Source: a virus
Strand: one strand, 5' to 3'
Virus record (IMG/VR): IMGVR_UViG_3300025704_002294
Span: 30,201 to 94,200 of that record
Length of the DNA: 64,000 nt
The notes under the pieces are model-generated. The model was not told the origin of the DNA, did no database searches, and saw only the letters and a program-made list of their open reading frames with translations. The position numbers were made by a program, and so were the translations under genes. The stretch's first letter is position 1. Each line of letters opens with the position of its first letter. Positions 1-9,548 of this stretch are shown here, piece after piece.

Positions 1-1
1 T

Positions 2-619
2 ATAACAGAAAATACACCAGACTCAGTAAAGTCTGACTCAAATAAAGTTGCAGACTTAGTTAGATCTGGGCAAGATATCAATTTGGCCGTAGATACATAT
101 AGAAATATTCATAGTGGACAATTAGATTATGACGCGGCTTTTTCTAAAGCATCTCAATCTAGATCAGGCTCTAACGAGCCTACTTCAGTAGGCAATACCG
201 CCGCTATGAATAAGAAAGAAATAGATGCCCTAGTTAGTAAGCAAGTTCAAGATAAATTAAATAAAAACGCCACTGCTAAAAAAGGATTAGGCGGTGAAAT
301 ACAAAAAGTAAAAGTTGAACCTTCGAGAAGTGAAGAGATGCCAGGTCAATATGTTACAGATCCAAAAACAGGTGCTTTAGTTCCTTCTAAACGTGCTTTT
401 AGAGGCAATCAATACACAGGAGGAATACCAGGTCCTACTAAAGCAATTCAGAAAGCAAAAGACATTATAGATGATCCTTTATCTTTTATTACTAATCCTT
501 TAGGTGCAACTGATACAGACGATGCTATAACTAAAGGCTCAGACCTTGGCAGAAGACTATTTACACCCAGAACGGGAATTAAGAAGAGCTCTAAATTATC
601 TATCCGGTCTCCGCAGTAA
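2..619 (+). CDS. Virion-associated protein, 5'-truncated by window edge
   Basis: The reading frame is open from base 2 and ends at the stop at 617-619, so the gene begins upstream of the window. The visible 205 residues are hydrophilic and low in complexity, rich in Ser, Lys, Asp and Gly, with no membrane segment and no family motif I recognise. The C-terminal part is basic (many KK and R pairs). Its position directly before small late genes with strong late promoters suggests a head or neck structural protein, but that is inference from context only. Confidence 0.6.
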   Translation: MTENTPDSVKSDSNKVADLVRSGQDINLAVDTYRNIHSGQLDYDAAFSKASQSRSGSNEPTSVGNTAAMNKKEIDALVSKQVQDKLNKNATAKKGLGGEIQKVKVEPSRSEEMPGQYVTDPKTGALVPSKRAFRGNQYTGGIPGPTKAIQKAKDIIDDPLSFITNPLGATDTDDAITKGSDLGRRLFTPRTGIKKSSKLSIRSPQ

Positions 620-654
620 ACTCCAAAATTTAAGACTATTATTTTATTATTTTT

Positions 655-662
655 GATAAATA
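655..662 (+). promoter_or_regulatory. T4-type late promoter (GATAAATA)
   Basis: The octamer GATAAATA matches the T4 late consensus TATAAATA at 7 of 8 positions. The predicted transcription start lies about 6 nt downstream, giving a leader of roughly 38 nt before the start at 706. The leader holds a small stem (GTGTT 674-678 with AACAC 685-689) followed by a strong AAGGAG ribosome site. Confidence 0.75.
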
Positions 663-705
663 AATGTAATAGAGTGTTTTAACGAACACAAAAAAGGAGA
701 TTAAA

Positions 706-1050
706 ATGGCACAATCAAAAGGAAATGGAGCCGGTGTTGCCCAGTTTGTAACTGGAACATTAGTTTCAAATCATAATTTACAATCAGTCCTAATTGACAC
801 AGGTGCAAACCTGCAAACAGAAGATGATGCAACAAGAGAAGCAGTAGAAAGAGCATTAGGTTTTATACAACCACTTATGTATGTTATACCATCAGCAAGT
901 AATGGTGAAATACATGCTATAGTTGATGCAAGTCAATTTGACGCGGCGTCTTTACAGAAACAAATCAGAGCAATTGGCACTGACGATGTAAACAGTTATA
1001 ACTTTGCAACTGCAACTGTAACAGCAGGAACAGGAATGGTTATTAGTTAA
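706..1050 (+). CDS. Small virion (capsid/decoration-like) protein, unknown family
   Basis: This 114-residue protein starts at an ATG preceded by a near-ideal Shine-Dalgarno site (AAGGAGATTAAA). It is followed by a strong intrinsic terminator and has its own late promoter, so it is a single-gene late unit that is probably made in large amounts. It is Ala, Thr, Gly and Val rich, fits a beta-rich fold, and has no signal peptide or membrane segment. The leader and the first codons (MAQ) resemble those of the next gene at 1180. A decoration or minor capsid role is inferred from expression architecture and neighbours; no family was recognised. Confidence 0.7.
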   Translation: MAQSKGNGAGVAQFVTGTLVSNHNLQSVLIDTGANLQTEDDATREAVERALGFIQPLMYVIPSASNGEIHAIVDASQFDAASLQKQIRAIGTDDVNSYNFATATVTAGTGMVIS

Positions 1051-1070
1051 TTTTAAATTAATTTAAGAAA

Positions 1071-1099
1071 AAATGGCGGTTTTAACTGCCATTTTTTTT
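1071..1099 (+). terminator. Intrinsic terminator
   Basis: The stem AATGGCGGTT pairs with AACTGCCATT (one G-U pair) and is followed by a run of T. It closes the transcript of the gene ending at 1050. Confidence 0.85.
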
Positions 1100-1108
1100 G
1101 GGTTTTTT

Positions 1109-1116
1109 GATAAATA
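1109..1116 (+). promoter_or_regulatory. T4-type late promoter (GATAAATA)
   Basis: The octamer sits immediately after the terminator at 1071-1099 and 63 nt before the start at 1180. It is the only promoter candidate for the next gene. Confidence 0.75.
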
Positions 1117-1131
1117 TTATTAACAACGCAT

Positions 1132-1160
1132 CATTAGACACTTCGGTGAAGAATTTAATG
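1132..1160 (+). other. 5' leader hairpin with UUCG tetraloop
   Basis: CACTTCGGTG folds into a CAC/GTG stem with a TTCG loop, and the flanking CATTA (1132-1136) pairs with TAATG (1156-1160). It would lie close to the predicted 5' end of the late mRNA of the gene at 1180, before its AAGGAG site. A role in mRNA stability is possible. Confidence 0.5.
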
Positions 1161-1179
1161 ATCAAAAAGGAGATTAAAA

Positions 1180-1449
1180 ATGGCACAAACGGATAGAAGA
1201 GCGGCGGCAAGCGGCGAGTTTATTGGTAAGGACGTATTCCTTAAAAGTTTCCAACAACAATCAGGAAACATTTCAGCAACTCAACTTACTTCATTAGTAA
1301 GCACAGTTCAAAGTTTAAACCTTTCAATTTTAAAAATAGGTAGTTTTACAGCAGGAACTTCAGACACAGTTAAAATGATTGTTGAAGGTGCAGACAACTT
1401 AGCAAACGGTGACATAGCGGCACACGTTATTGCTGACGTATCGTTCTAA
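1180..1449 (+). CDS. Small virion (capsid/decoration-like) protein, unknown family
   Basis: This 89-residue protein has a strong Shine-Dalgarno site (AAGGAGATTAAAA), its own late promoter and its own terminator, the same single-gene architecture as the gene at 706. It is soluble, rich in Ser, Ala, Thr and Gly, with alternating hydrophobic residues in the second half (IAAHVIADVSF at the end) that suggest a small beta fold. The paired leaders and matching starts (MAQ) hint that this and the 706 gene are controlled together and may both be abundant virion components. No family was recognised. Confidence 0.7.
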   Translation: MAQTDRRAAASGEFIGKDVFLKSFQQQSGNISATQLTSLVSTVQSLNLSILKIGSFTAGTSDTVKMIVEGADNLANGDIAAHVIADVSF

Positions 1450-1467
1450 GTTTTTATAACTTAATTT

Positions 1468-1495
1468 AAAAGCACTCTTCGGAGTGCTTTTTTTT
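1468..1495 (+). terminator. Intrinsic terminator with UUCG loop
   Basis: AAAGCACTC and GAGTGCTTT form a 9-bp stem around a TTCG tetraloop, followed by a T run. This is a textbook strong terminator after the gene ending at 1449. Confidence 0.92.
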
Positions 1496-1517
1496 GGCCC
1501 CATGGTCGACAACTTCT

Positions 1518-1525
1518 GATAAATA
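1518..1525 (+). promoter_or_regulatory. T4-type late promoter (GATAAATA)
   Basis: The octamer lies 22 nt before the start at 1548, leaving room for the AGGAGA ribosome site. Confidence 0.7.
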
Positions 1526-1547
1526 GTGTAATATACAGGAGACACAC

Positions 1548-1952
1548 ATGAGTTTAACAAGAAGTGGCGCAATGGGTAGTTCTGAAGTTGTTTCAGGCAA
1601 CATAGAATTTTTTACATTGTTTACAATGTTAGACATTACACAAACAGGCGATTACAATGACAACAGCCAAAAAGATTTCGAAAGTGTTGTCCAAGTAATA
1701 GGATTAAGAGCAATGCCTGTAGTGATGAATGAACCCGTAGAACTTAGCGGTTCTGGGGCATTTGTTTTAGAAAATTATGGAGCACCAACATTAACAGGAG
1801 CAGGTTGGATATTTAAATTTGCTTTTGAAAGAGAAGGAGTGCATACTATAACTACTTTGACAGATGAATTAAACGGAATAGTATTGAATAGTGGAACAAT
1901 TGATACTAAAATTTCAGTAAATATGGAATTTACTAAACAAGATTTATTATAA
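1548..1952 (+). CDS. Virion-associated beta-rich protein, unknown family
   Basis: This 134-residue protein is preceded by a late promoter and an AGGAGA ribosome site. It is acidic, without a signal peptide or membrane segment, and shows alternating hydrophobic stretches consistent with a beta-sandwich. It starts a late operon with the three following genes (gaps of 10 nt or small overlaps). A head or tail accessory role is inferred from its place among late structural genes. Confidence 0.65.
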   Translation: MSLTRSGAMGSSEVVSGNIEFFTLFTMLDITQTGDYNDNSQKDFESVVQVIGLRAMPVVMNEPVELSGSGAFVLENYGAPTLTGAGWIFKFAFEREGVHTITTLTDELNGIVLNSGTIDTKISVNMEFTKQDLL

Positions 1953-1962
1953 GAGATAAACG

Positions 1963-2202
1963 ATGCCAAGAAAATCAGAACCAGATAAAAACATAAAACC
2001 TTATGTTGAGTCAGGTAATATAGAAGCACATATTATTGCTGACATGCTAAGAATAGAAAGCATTACAGCAGAGTTACGAGAGTTTAAAGAAACAACAAAA
2101 AGCAGATTAGACAAATTAGAAAGTTGGATAATTGCTATCGTTGGATTAACATTTACTTCGTTGGTTAGTATTATAATAGGAATAGTAATTAATTTAATAT
2201 GA
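1963..2202 (+). CDS. Small coiled-coil/membrane protein, XhlA/holin-like candidate
   Basis: The 79-residue product has a charged N-terminus, a short coiled-coil around residues 28-52 and one strongly hydrophobic segment at about residues 53-79 ending at the C-terminus. This layout (helix, Trp, transmembrane tail) resembles XhlA-type cell-lysis accessory proteins, but the match is by architecture only. It sits 10 nt after the previous gene and overlaps the next start by 4 nt, so it is translated within the late operon. It could equally be a membrane-bound morphogenesis factor. Confidence 0.55.
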   Translation: MPRKSEPDKNIKPYVESGNIEAHIIADMLRIESITAELREFKETTKSRLDKLESWIIAIVGLTFTSLVSIIIGIVINLI

Positions 2203-2480
2203 TTTTAGAAGAAATAACAAAAGATATAATAGTCGAAAACAGAATGGTCTGGCGTAAGATGGGCAACAAAGTTGTCCGTGCTGTTCGATGCACATCTGGC
2301 AGACGTAAAGGTCGTGTTGTTTCTAAATCGCAACAATGTAGTGCGCCTATTAATATGAAAAAGCGAATGACTATTAAAAAGACAAGAGCAAAAATGGGCG
2401 GAAGAATTGCCAGAAAAGCACAAAGAACTAAACGTATGAATCCTGCTAGTCGAAGAGTAAGATCATTGAATAAGAGATGA
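2199..2480 (+). CDS. Small highly basic conserved phage protein
   Basis: This 93-residue product overlaps the previous gene by 4 nt. It is extremely basic in its second half (Lys/Arg-rich, ending NPASRRVRSLNKR), with a central RCTSGRRKGR segment and two Cys residues. Small proteins of this layout occur near structural genes in marine T4-like phages, as I recall. Nucleic-acid binding, for example in the packaged head, is plausible from the charge, but no enzymatic motif is present. Confidence 0.65.
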   Translation: MILEEITKDIIVENRMVWRKMGNKVVRAVRCTSGRRKGRVVSKSQQCSAPINMKKRMTIKKTRAKMGGRIARKAQRTKRMNPASRRVRSLNKR

Positions 2481-2483
2481 TAA

Positions 2484-5400
2484 ATGAAGTTTACTGAAGT
2501 AAAAACATTAGAACATTTATTGAAAGAATACGGAATGTCTAGTTCTGGTTCGCCAACACCTTCCGGGCAACAGCAGTCTGGTAATTTTATAAAAAAAGTT
2601 GCAGGAGATATAGCCAAAAAAGTTGGAGCAAAAGCAAGTTCGGTTGGGCAATCAATGACACAGGCAATAAAAGGAACAGACAGCAAAACAACTCAAAGGA
2701 TAAAAAGTATAGTTCCTCAAAGAGGAGGCAAGATATCTGCAAGTCCTACAATAGGAGGTCAGAAAAACACTCCAGATTCTGTGATTAAAACAAAAGCAGG
2801 AGAAGTAGAAGCAGGTGCAGACATATATGATCAGTATGGTAATTATACAGGCAAAATTGATTCTCCATTAGGAGATAATAAAGCCGGTGGCCCTGAAAAA
2901 ATAGCAATATTAAACAAACAAAACGATTATGAAATCATAGATCCTAATGATGACTTATTTGTATCAAATCCACAAGCAAACGAAGGGAAACTATCTAAAT
3001 TAGCCAAACGCAAAAGCAAACATTCAAGAATAAAAACACTTAGAGGTAAAATTAAAAAATTATCTAAAAAAAGATTAAAAGAAGCAGATCCTAAGTTATT
3101 TGAAATAAATTTTAACAGACAAAATTTAGCAAGACAAAGTTTAGACGCACCTGTGAAATGCGGCTTTGAAGCAGAAACATTTTTCTATAATGTAGATAGT
3201 AGAGGTTCTTCTGACCATATAGACAACATGAGCATCAGTGAAATTGAATACCAATATGGTGATATGCCAGACCAAGTATGGGAAGACTTTGAAGATTGGT
3301 TGTATACTAAAGGACAAGACGAATACCTAGATGACATTATATCTGATAAAGTAGAAGAAGTCAGAGAAGATGAAGACTATCTAAATGACTTTATAGATAG
3401 TGGGGCAGGACCAAGTTCAGAAGCAATCGAAATATACAAAAAAGATTTTGAAGAAAACGATCCAAAAGAATACGAAAACCGTGAGGAAGATGGTTGGGAC
3501 TATATGAACTGGGTCAGAGAATATGTAGAAGAAGAATACGAAGATGAGTATTTGGCTTGGTTAAAAAAAGACGTTGCAGACGGTGATCTAGACGATGAGG
3601 CCAGAGAAGCCGCAAGAGATGATTATAGTGTAGAAGATTGGATATACGACAACTACAGTTACATGAGCAGTTTCCTTGATGATTATGGTTATGAGTATAA
3701 TAGTAGCAGTGAAGGCAATGTTGAAGGTGTTGCAGATGAGTTATACAACTGGATAAAAGATAATAGTAAATTTACAGACTATCCGGAAATAGGTGAGTAT
3801 GACTCCACTAATACCACAACTGCTTGGTCAGTAGAAACTGATAGCAGTATAGAAGCCGATGAAGGAGCAGGTGCAGAATTAATTTCGCCAGTATTTGATT
3901 CACCTAGAAAAATGCTTACAGAAATGAAAAGTTTATTTGACTGGAGTGAAAAAAACTTTGGCACAAACAACTCTACAGGACTACATGTTACTATGAGTTG
4001 GCAAGGTGAAAAAAGAGATTTAGTAAAAACAGACGATGATGAATTTTGGGGAGATGAGGCATCAGAACCAAACAAATTAAAGATGGCATTGCTATTAGGT
4101 GATGAATACTTACTTGCAGAGTTTGGTAGATTGCGTAACAGTTACACAAAAAGTCAATATCAAAATGTATTAAAATATGCAGAAGGCATGAAACGTGGTG
4201 ATGCAAAAAGTTTTGAAGCATTTGAGAAAGAACTTGCTAAAGGCATAGACCCTGGTAAGTTTAACAGTATAAATTTTAAAGGCGAGACTGATAAAGACTC
4301 AGGAAATAACCTTATAGAGTTTAGAATTGCCGGCGGTGTAGACTATAACACAATGTATGATAAAGTTGTTAAAGCATGTGTGAGATATGCTACTGTAATG
4401 AAAGCAGGATATAGTAAAGATGCTTTTAGACCAGAATATGTTAAAGCAGTATTTAGATTATTGCGTAAGTCACAGGAAATAGATCCTAAAAAATTAAAAA
4501 ATTTAGAAGTAGTTAATCACGAAGTAATAGATGCCGCCAAGAGCATTGTAGGCAAAAAAGATTACTTTGATGTAATTAAATTTCTAAGTGCCAGTGTTGA
4601 GTATTTACAAAACTATGAAAAATTAAGTAGTCCAGATGCAGATAAAATATGGAAGCAGGAAATAAAAGATTTCGAAAAAGGTACTGGTACTAAAGTAGAA
4701 ATAGAAGAAGAAACAATCAAAGGATATGTACAGCCTAACAGTATGTCACCAAGCAAGAGAGCGGCAGGCGAATTAGACAAAGCACAAGATAGATTTGGAT
4801 CAGCAGTAACATTATTAGCAAAAGACATAGCAGACGGTAATAACAGAGCACCTGTTACTGCTAAAAACATTGCGTCGTTTAGAAAGTTTGCCAAAGAATT
4901 ACAACTAAACAGTGATAGCATGGAAACACTGGTTTTTTCAAGTATGGAGAATCATAACATTGAAGGTTCTGACAAAGACAAAGTATTAATATTACAAAAA
5001 GGAATAAACACTTTATTCAAGCAAGACATAATTAAAAACCCAGAATATTTATCTCCGCAAGATGTAGACCGCATTGCCAGTAAAATGTGGCAGTTCTATC
5101 AATCAGACGATAGCAAAGATAATGTCAAATTAGATAAACTTGCAGACTTACTGGTTGTTTTAACCCCTGCAAACAAAAAAATAGATGTCGAAAACACATT
5201 AAGAGAATTATCTCATGAAAGACAAGAAAATAGTTTTGTTGCTAAACTGAAAGGCCGTGGATGGAATGTAAGAAACGAGTTATTAAAAAGCAATAGAATT
5301 ACCACAAAAGATTCAGCACAAGAATTATTAAAATTCTTAGAACCATATCAAGGTTACAAACATCCAACAAGCAGAGATCATCATGTTAATATTAAAAGTG

Positions 5401-8400
5401 ATGACAAATATTCAGACGTATTCCAGATGAGGCTCACACAGAGATTAAGAGACAGGTTAGATCATTTGAAAGATCTAGAAAGGGAAGACAAAGAAAAATT
5501 TGTAACTATTGCTAAACAAGTAAGCAAATTAGGATTAGAATTATTGGAAGGCTTAAAACCTAGACCAGATCTTTGGGCCGAAGATGAAAATGGATACACA
5601 CAAATCAACCGTGGCTCCGATGGAGAATCAAACTTGGCTTCGCATAGTAGTTTAGAACGTTGGAACGATGTAATGGACAGGCTTGTAAAAGCAGACAGTG
5701 AAATAGAGGCAGATGAACAAACATTTAATTTGCCTGCTCTTATAGATGATTATGTAGTAGGATCTATGCATATGGATAGATATTTTGCTTGGAAAGAAAA
5801 CAACGGGCCTGAGCAAGGTGCTGTTCTAAGACAATTACATAAAGAAAGATTTGCGGCAATAAAAAAATTCTTATCAGGATTTGATAAAATATTCCAGAAA
5901 GAAGGATTTGTAAATCTTAAACAAGAAATACAAGCAAAAAATACATTAGATAGAAGAAATAGAGACTTTGAAAAGAATGTCAGAGACAACGCAAAAGCAA
6001 AACTTAATATACCAAGTCACAGTTGGGTGTATATAGACCGAGACTTTTTTGATACTATCACAGATGAAGACTATGACGACAGAGAAGCATATTTAGATAG
6101 CAATTTAGATCATTTTAACGACAAAGTAAACCAGAGTAAAGTTTATGTTATACCTTCCAGTCACTGGAGTGATGCCGAAGATGCCACAAACGGTTTAGAA
6201 CTTATAGACACTTTTGAAAAAAATAAAAACTATTATCACACTTGGCGTAAAAAGGGTTATAAAAAAATAGTAAATAGATTCAACAACAAATATGGTTATA
6301 GTTGGAAGGACTTAAATGTCAAAGAAGCATTCATTCAAGGCGATGGTGATGTATACCACAAATTAAAAAATATCGGTATTGAAGTCACTCACAAAGGCGA
6401 CAGCAGAAAAGGTGCACCTGGACAAGACGATTTATTCCCAGATGAAGAAACACAAAATCCCAAAAGCGGTGAACCACTAAACAGAAGCAGTGGTATAAGT
6501 TGGGAAAATATGGATGATGAGGCAGAGCAAAAACGTTTTGATGCATTTGATTGGGAACAGTACCCAGCAAAAATGAAAGATGTAGTTGCTAAAGAAATGG
6601 CCAACAAACAAAGCAGTGGTGGTAGTTTTAAGGTAGCATTAGATAATATACTTAAAAAAGTACTTGACGGCGATGTAGGTATAGACAAAGACGATCTAGG
6701 CAAACCCTTAGACAAGATGGCTATAGCGGCTGGTATTGAACCCGACAATGGTGGTTCCTCAAATGGCATAGCAGGTGAAACAGATTGGGGCAATTTAGCA
6801 GACCATTTAGGAATAGAACGTGGCGTAAATGACCAGGGTGTAAACTTATTGAGAAAAGTATATCAACAGTTTGATGGCGACCACAACTGGAGACCTGCTG
6901 AAACCGACGAGAACGGCAAAAATGTAATTGGATTAGCAAGATGGGGTGCCGCAGTAAGAGATGCAGAAAAATATATCAGAGACAACTACAATGTGAGTGG
7001 TGGTAACTATTTTAGAAAAGATGCAGACGGTAATGATGACGATGATGTAAGCGGAGTATACGGAAGTTCAGATTGGACAAATACAGATTACGATAAAGCC
7101 AGGAAACACAGATTGTTTAATATTATGATGCAACAGGGAATGCAGAATTACTTACCAAAAGGCGAAGTAAATAAATTGGTAGCATTTTTAAACAATCCTC
7201 AGCAAGACACCAACTTTAAGAAAGAGGTTTTAGCAATACTTAGACTTAATGGACCTTTTGATACGTTTATGGGTGCCGTAAATGCGGCAAAAGAAATTTC
7301 ACAAGAAAGTATCTTTACCAAGTTTGATAAACTGCCTTTACAAGAACAGTTGCGTATATTACACGAATCAAATGTATTAGAAAAATTTACAAGAAATGAA
7401 AATACAATAAATACTAATATGAAAAAGTTTAACGAAGGCGAAGAAAGAAGTATTATTGCTAACAGTTGTGTTGAAAAATTAGTAGATGAGTTTAGTGGAA
7501 GAGAAAATCAATTTGCAAACAAAGATGATTTAGAATATGCAATATACCAAGCACTAGAAGACCTAGATGTAGAAGATTGTGTAGACCCAGAGATGGAAGT
7601 AGGCGGACAACCAATTGGGCACTTTGCTAGTGGCAGAGTAATTGATTGTTGCAGTAGCAGTGACATTATATATGATGTTATGGCTCATATGGACGAAACA
7701 CAAATAGGTGAAGCAAAAAAACCAAAAATGCCAAAGCAGAATAATCCAGTAGCAAAGAACAGCAAAAACATGCCAGGTGCTGGCGCACACAAATCACCAA
7801 AAGATTACGATAGAAAAAAAATTAAAGCAGATATCCGCAAAGAATTAGATGACAGTACCTATGTAAATAATATTATGCCTAGTGTTTTTGAAAGATTTGA
7901 AAAATTACCAATACAAAAACAATTAGAATTATTGAACACACCTATTGTTGAGGGTTATTTTAAAAATTTAGATACTATAGACAAAGAACAGAAAAGACTA
8001 GGAGTAGGAAAATATAATAAAGTAAGTAAAAGTGTTAAAAAGCCTGCCGGATCATATAATAAAGAACAGCATATAAAAAATACTTACAACAAGTTTAAAA
8101 CACAACATGGCGAAGTAAAGGCACAGGCTATGTTAAATAAAATGATCGACCGTGGATACTTTGACAAATCAAAAACAGAAAGTTTGTTAGGCATAGATGT
8201 ATTATTAAGAACTAAAAGACTAACAGAAAACATGCCTAACAATAACAAACTTGCTATACTAAAAAAATTATTATCAAAACATTTTCCAGTTGGTAATTTA
8301 GATATGCAATTCCAGGCATATTTAGCATTACCAATACCAAGGATGATGACAGCATTTAGCCAATTAAAAAGCATAGAAGGGCCAGAAGCATGTGGTAGAG

Positions 8401-9548
8401 ACATCCTAATGCATTTTGCAAAAAATAGATTACCAGATGCAGAAGTAAAACAACTTAATCTCAATGAAAGTTATATCAAAGAGGATGCAACAGAAGACAG
8501 ATTAAACAGCATAATGACTGCATTAGAAAAAAATCCAAATTTTGCTAGACGAGTTTACAAAATGTTAAAACTTGATAAAGAGTCTGCAGACCATTTGGAT
8601 ATTGAAGATAGACTTAAAAATAATGACACTGGTAAGGAAAACGATCATAGAATTAATAAGAATATTATGAGACAATTAGTTTTATCACTTGAACAACTAG
8701 ATCATGATTTTGACGAAATAGATGCATTTGTTGAAACTTACGGACATGCAGATTATGTAAACACAGAATTATTAAACAAGTCTGGTGTATTTAAAATTTC
8801 AGACATGTTTGTCGGAACTGATGCAGTATCTAAAGAATTTATAGATGATCTTTATGAAAAATTATTTGACTTTAGAATTAATATATCTGGATCAAACAGA
8901 GGGCCAGGTGAACTTGGATTGTGTTTACTGTCACCTAATGTAGAACTTGCTTCGGTAGGTGATATCAAAGTTAATGGCGAAGAAATAGAAGTTAAAGGTG
9001 AGGTATCGTCAGGTGGCGGTAGAATGGTTAACGGTATTGACGACTTTAAGTTTAGTGGATTAGCACAGGTCAAATCACAACTAGTACCATTTTATGAAAA
9101 GCATGATATTCCAGAAGAATTAAGAATTTACAATTTAAAAGGTGCAGTTGGCGGAGGCCGTAATCAGGGTCAGGCTCATATACTAGATCAAGCACAACAA
9201 TTAGAACAAGTAAAACAAGGTGTAGGTGCTGAATTTTTAAAATTAATTGTTAGCACATATCAATTTGTTATTGACTCAGAAGAAGAAGCAGAATTAACAA
9301 GTTCATTTATGAATATGGATAAGACAAGGTTCTTAACACTTGTAGGATTAATGTCATTTAAAAATTATGCATACATGTTAAACAAAAAAGGATTCAATAG
9401 ATTAATATTTTTAAATTGGAGATATGATAAAGTAGTAAATTGTACAACAGAAGAATTTCCAAAATACAGTGAGCATTTAGCATTTACAAGTTTAGATATG
9501 GCAGACAGTCAAAATGGTCCAGCAGTACAGGTATCAGTGTTAAAATGA
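2484..9548 (+). CDS. Giant (2354 aa) virion protein with amidoligase-like and PD-(D/E)XK-like domains
   Basis: This is the largest gene here. After a basic N-terminal region (1-210), residues about 225-640 carry the hallmarks of the amidoligase (glutamine synthetase/GCS-like) fold: GFEAETFF near 226, an acidic insertion, GAELISPVF near 465, STGLHVTMSW near 497 and LIEFRIAGG near 610. Near the C-terminus (about 2139-2180) GELGL, then GDI, then IEVKGEVSSGGGR resemble a PD-(D/E)XK nuclease core. The long middle is helical and charged with no recognised domain. It starts 4 nt after the previous stop and overlaps the next gene (ATGA). The N-terminus (MKFTEV) resembles other head-region proteins here. 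A packaged or injected protein is a reasonable inference; a purely structural role is the alternative. Confidence 0.75.
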   Translation: MKFTEVKTLEHLLKEYGMSSSGSPTPSGQQQSGNFIKKVAGDIAKKVGAKASSVGQSMTQAIKGTDSKTTQRIKSIVPQRGGKISASPTIGGQKNTPDSVIKTKAGEVEAGADIYDQYGNYTGKIDSPLGDNKAGGPEKIAILNKQNDYEIIDPNDDLFVSNPQANEGKLSKLAKRKSKHSRIKTLRGKIKKLSKKRLKEADPKLFEINFNRQNLARQSLDAPVKCGFEAETFFYNVDSRGSSDHIDNMSISEIEYQYGDMPDQVWEDFEDWLYTKGQDEYLDDIISDKVEEVREDEDYLNDFIDSGAGPSSEAIEIYKKDFEENDPKEYENREEDGWDYMNWVREYVEEEYEDEYLAWLKKDVADGDLDDEAREAARDDYSVEDWIYDNYSYMSSFLDDYGYEYNSSSEGNVEGVADELYNWIKDNSKFTDYPEIGEYDSTNTTTAWSVETDSSIEADEGAGAELISPVFDSPRKMLTEMKSLFDWSEKNFGTNNSTGLHVTMSWQGEKRDLVKTDDDEFWGDEASEPNKLKMALLLGDEYLLAEFGRLRNSYTKSQYQNVLKYAEGMKRGDAKSFEAFEKELAKGIDPGKFNSINFKGETDKDSGNNLIEFRIAGGVDYNTMYDKVVKACVRYATVMKAGYSKDAFRPEYVKAVFRLLRKSQEIDPKKLKNLEVVNHEVIDAAKSIVGKKDYFDVIKFLSASVEYLQNYEKLSSPDADKIWKQEIKDFEKGTGTKVEIEEETIKGYVQPNSMSPSKRAAGELDKAQDRFGSAVTLLAKDIADGNNRAPVTAKNIASFRKFAKELQLNSDSMETLVFSSMENHNIEGSDKDKVLILQKGINTLFKQDIIKNPEYLSPQDVDRIASKMWQFYQSDDSKDNVKLDKLADLLVVLTPANKKIDVENTLRELSHERQENSFVAKLKGRGWNVRNELLKSNRITTKDSAQELLKFLEPYQGYKHPTSRDHHVNIKSDDKYSDVFQMRLTQRLRDRLDHLKDLEREDKEKFVTIAKQVSKLGLELLEGLKPRPDLWAEDENGYTQINRGSDGESNLASHSSLERWNDVMDRLVKADSEIEADEQTFNLPALIDDYVVGSMHMDRYFAWKENNGPEQGAVLRQLHKERFAAIKKFLSGFDKIFQKEGFVNLKQEIQAKNTLDRRNRDFEKNVRDNAKAKLNIPSHSWVYIDRDFFDTITDEDYDDREAYLDSNLDHFNDKVNQSKVYVIPSSHWSDAEDATNGLELIDTFEKNKNYYHTWRKKGYKKIVNRFNNKYGYSWKDLNVKEAFIQGDGDVYHKLKNIGIEVTHKGDSRKGAPGQDDLFPDEETQNPKSGEPLNRSSGISWENMDDEAEQKRFDAFDWEQYPAKMKDVVAKEMANKQSSGGSFKVALDNILKKVLDGDVGIDKDDLGKPLDKMAIAAGIEPDNGGSSNGIAGETDWGNLADHLGIERGVNDQGVNLLRKVYQQFDGDHNWRPAETDENGKNVIGLARWGAAVRDAEKYIRDNYNVSGGNYFRKDADGNDDDDVSGVYGSSDWTNTDYDKARKHRLFNIMMQQGMQNYLPKGEVNKLVAFLNNPQQDTNFKKEVLAILRLNGPFDTFMGAVNAAKEISQESIFTKFDKLPLQEQLRILHESNVLEKFTRNENTINTNMKKFNEGEERSIIANSCVEKLVDEFSGRENQFANKDDLEYAIYQALEDLDVEDCVDPEMEVGGQPIGHFASGRVIDCCSSSDIIYDVMAHMDETQIGEAKKPKMPKQNNPVAKNSKNMPGAGAHKSPKDYDRKKIKADIRKELDDSTYVNNIMPSVFERFEKLPIQKQLELLNTPIVEGYFKNLDTIDKEQKRLGVGKYNKVSKSVKKPAGSYNKEQHIKNTYNKFKTQHGEVKAQAMLNKMIDRGYFDKSKTESLLGIDVLLRTKRLTENMPNNNKLAILKKLLSKHFPVGNLDMQFQAYLALPIPRMMTAFSQLKSIEGPEACGRDILMHFAKNRLPDAEVKQLNLNESYIKEDATEDRLNSIMTALEKNPNFARRVYKMLKLDKESADHLDIEDRLKNNDTGKENDHRINKNIMRQLVLSLEQLDHDFDEIDAFVETYGHADYVNTELLNKSGVFKISDMFVGTDAVSKEFIDDLYEKLFDFRINISGSNRGPGELGLCLLSPNVELASVGDIKVNGEEIEVKGEVSSGGGRMVNGIDDFKFSGLAQVKSQLVPFYEKHDIPEELRIYNLKGAVGGGRNQGQAHILDQAQQLEQVKQGVGAEFLKLIVSTYQFVIDSEEEAELTSSFMNMDKTRFLTLVGLMSFKNYAYMLNKKGFNRLIFLNWRYDKVVNCTTEEFPKYSEHLAFTSLDMADSQNGPAVQVSVLK

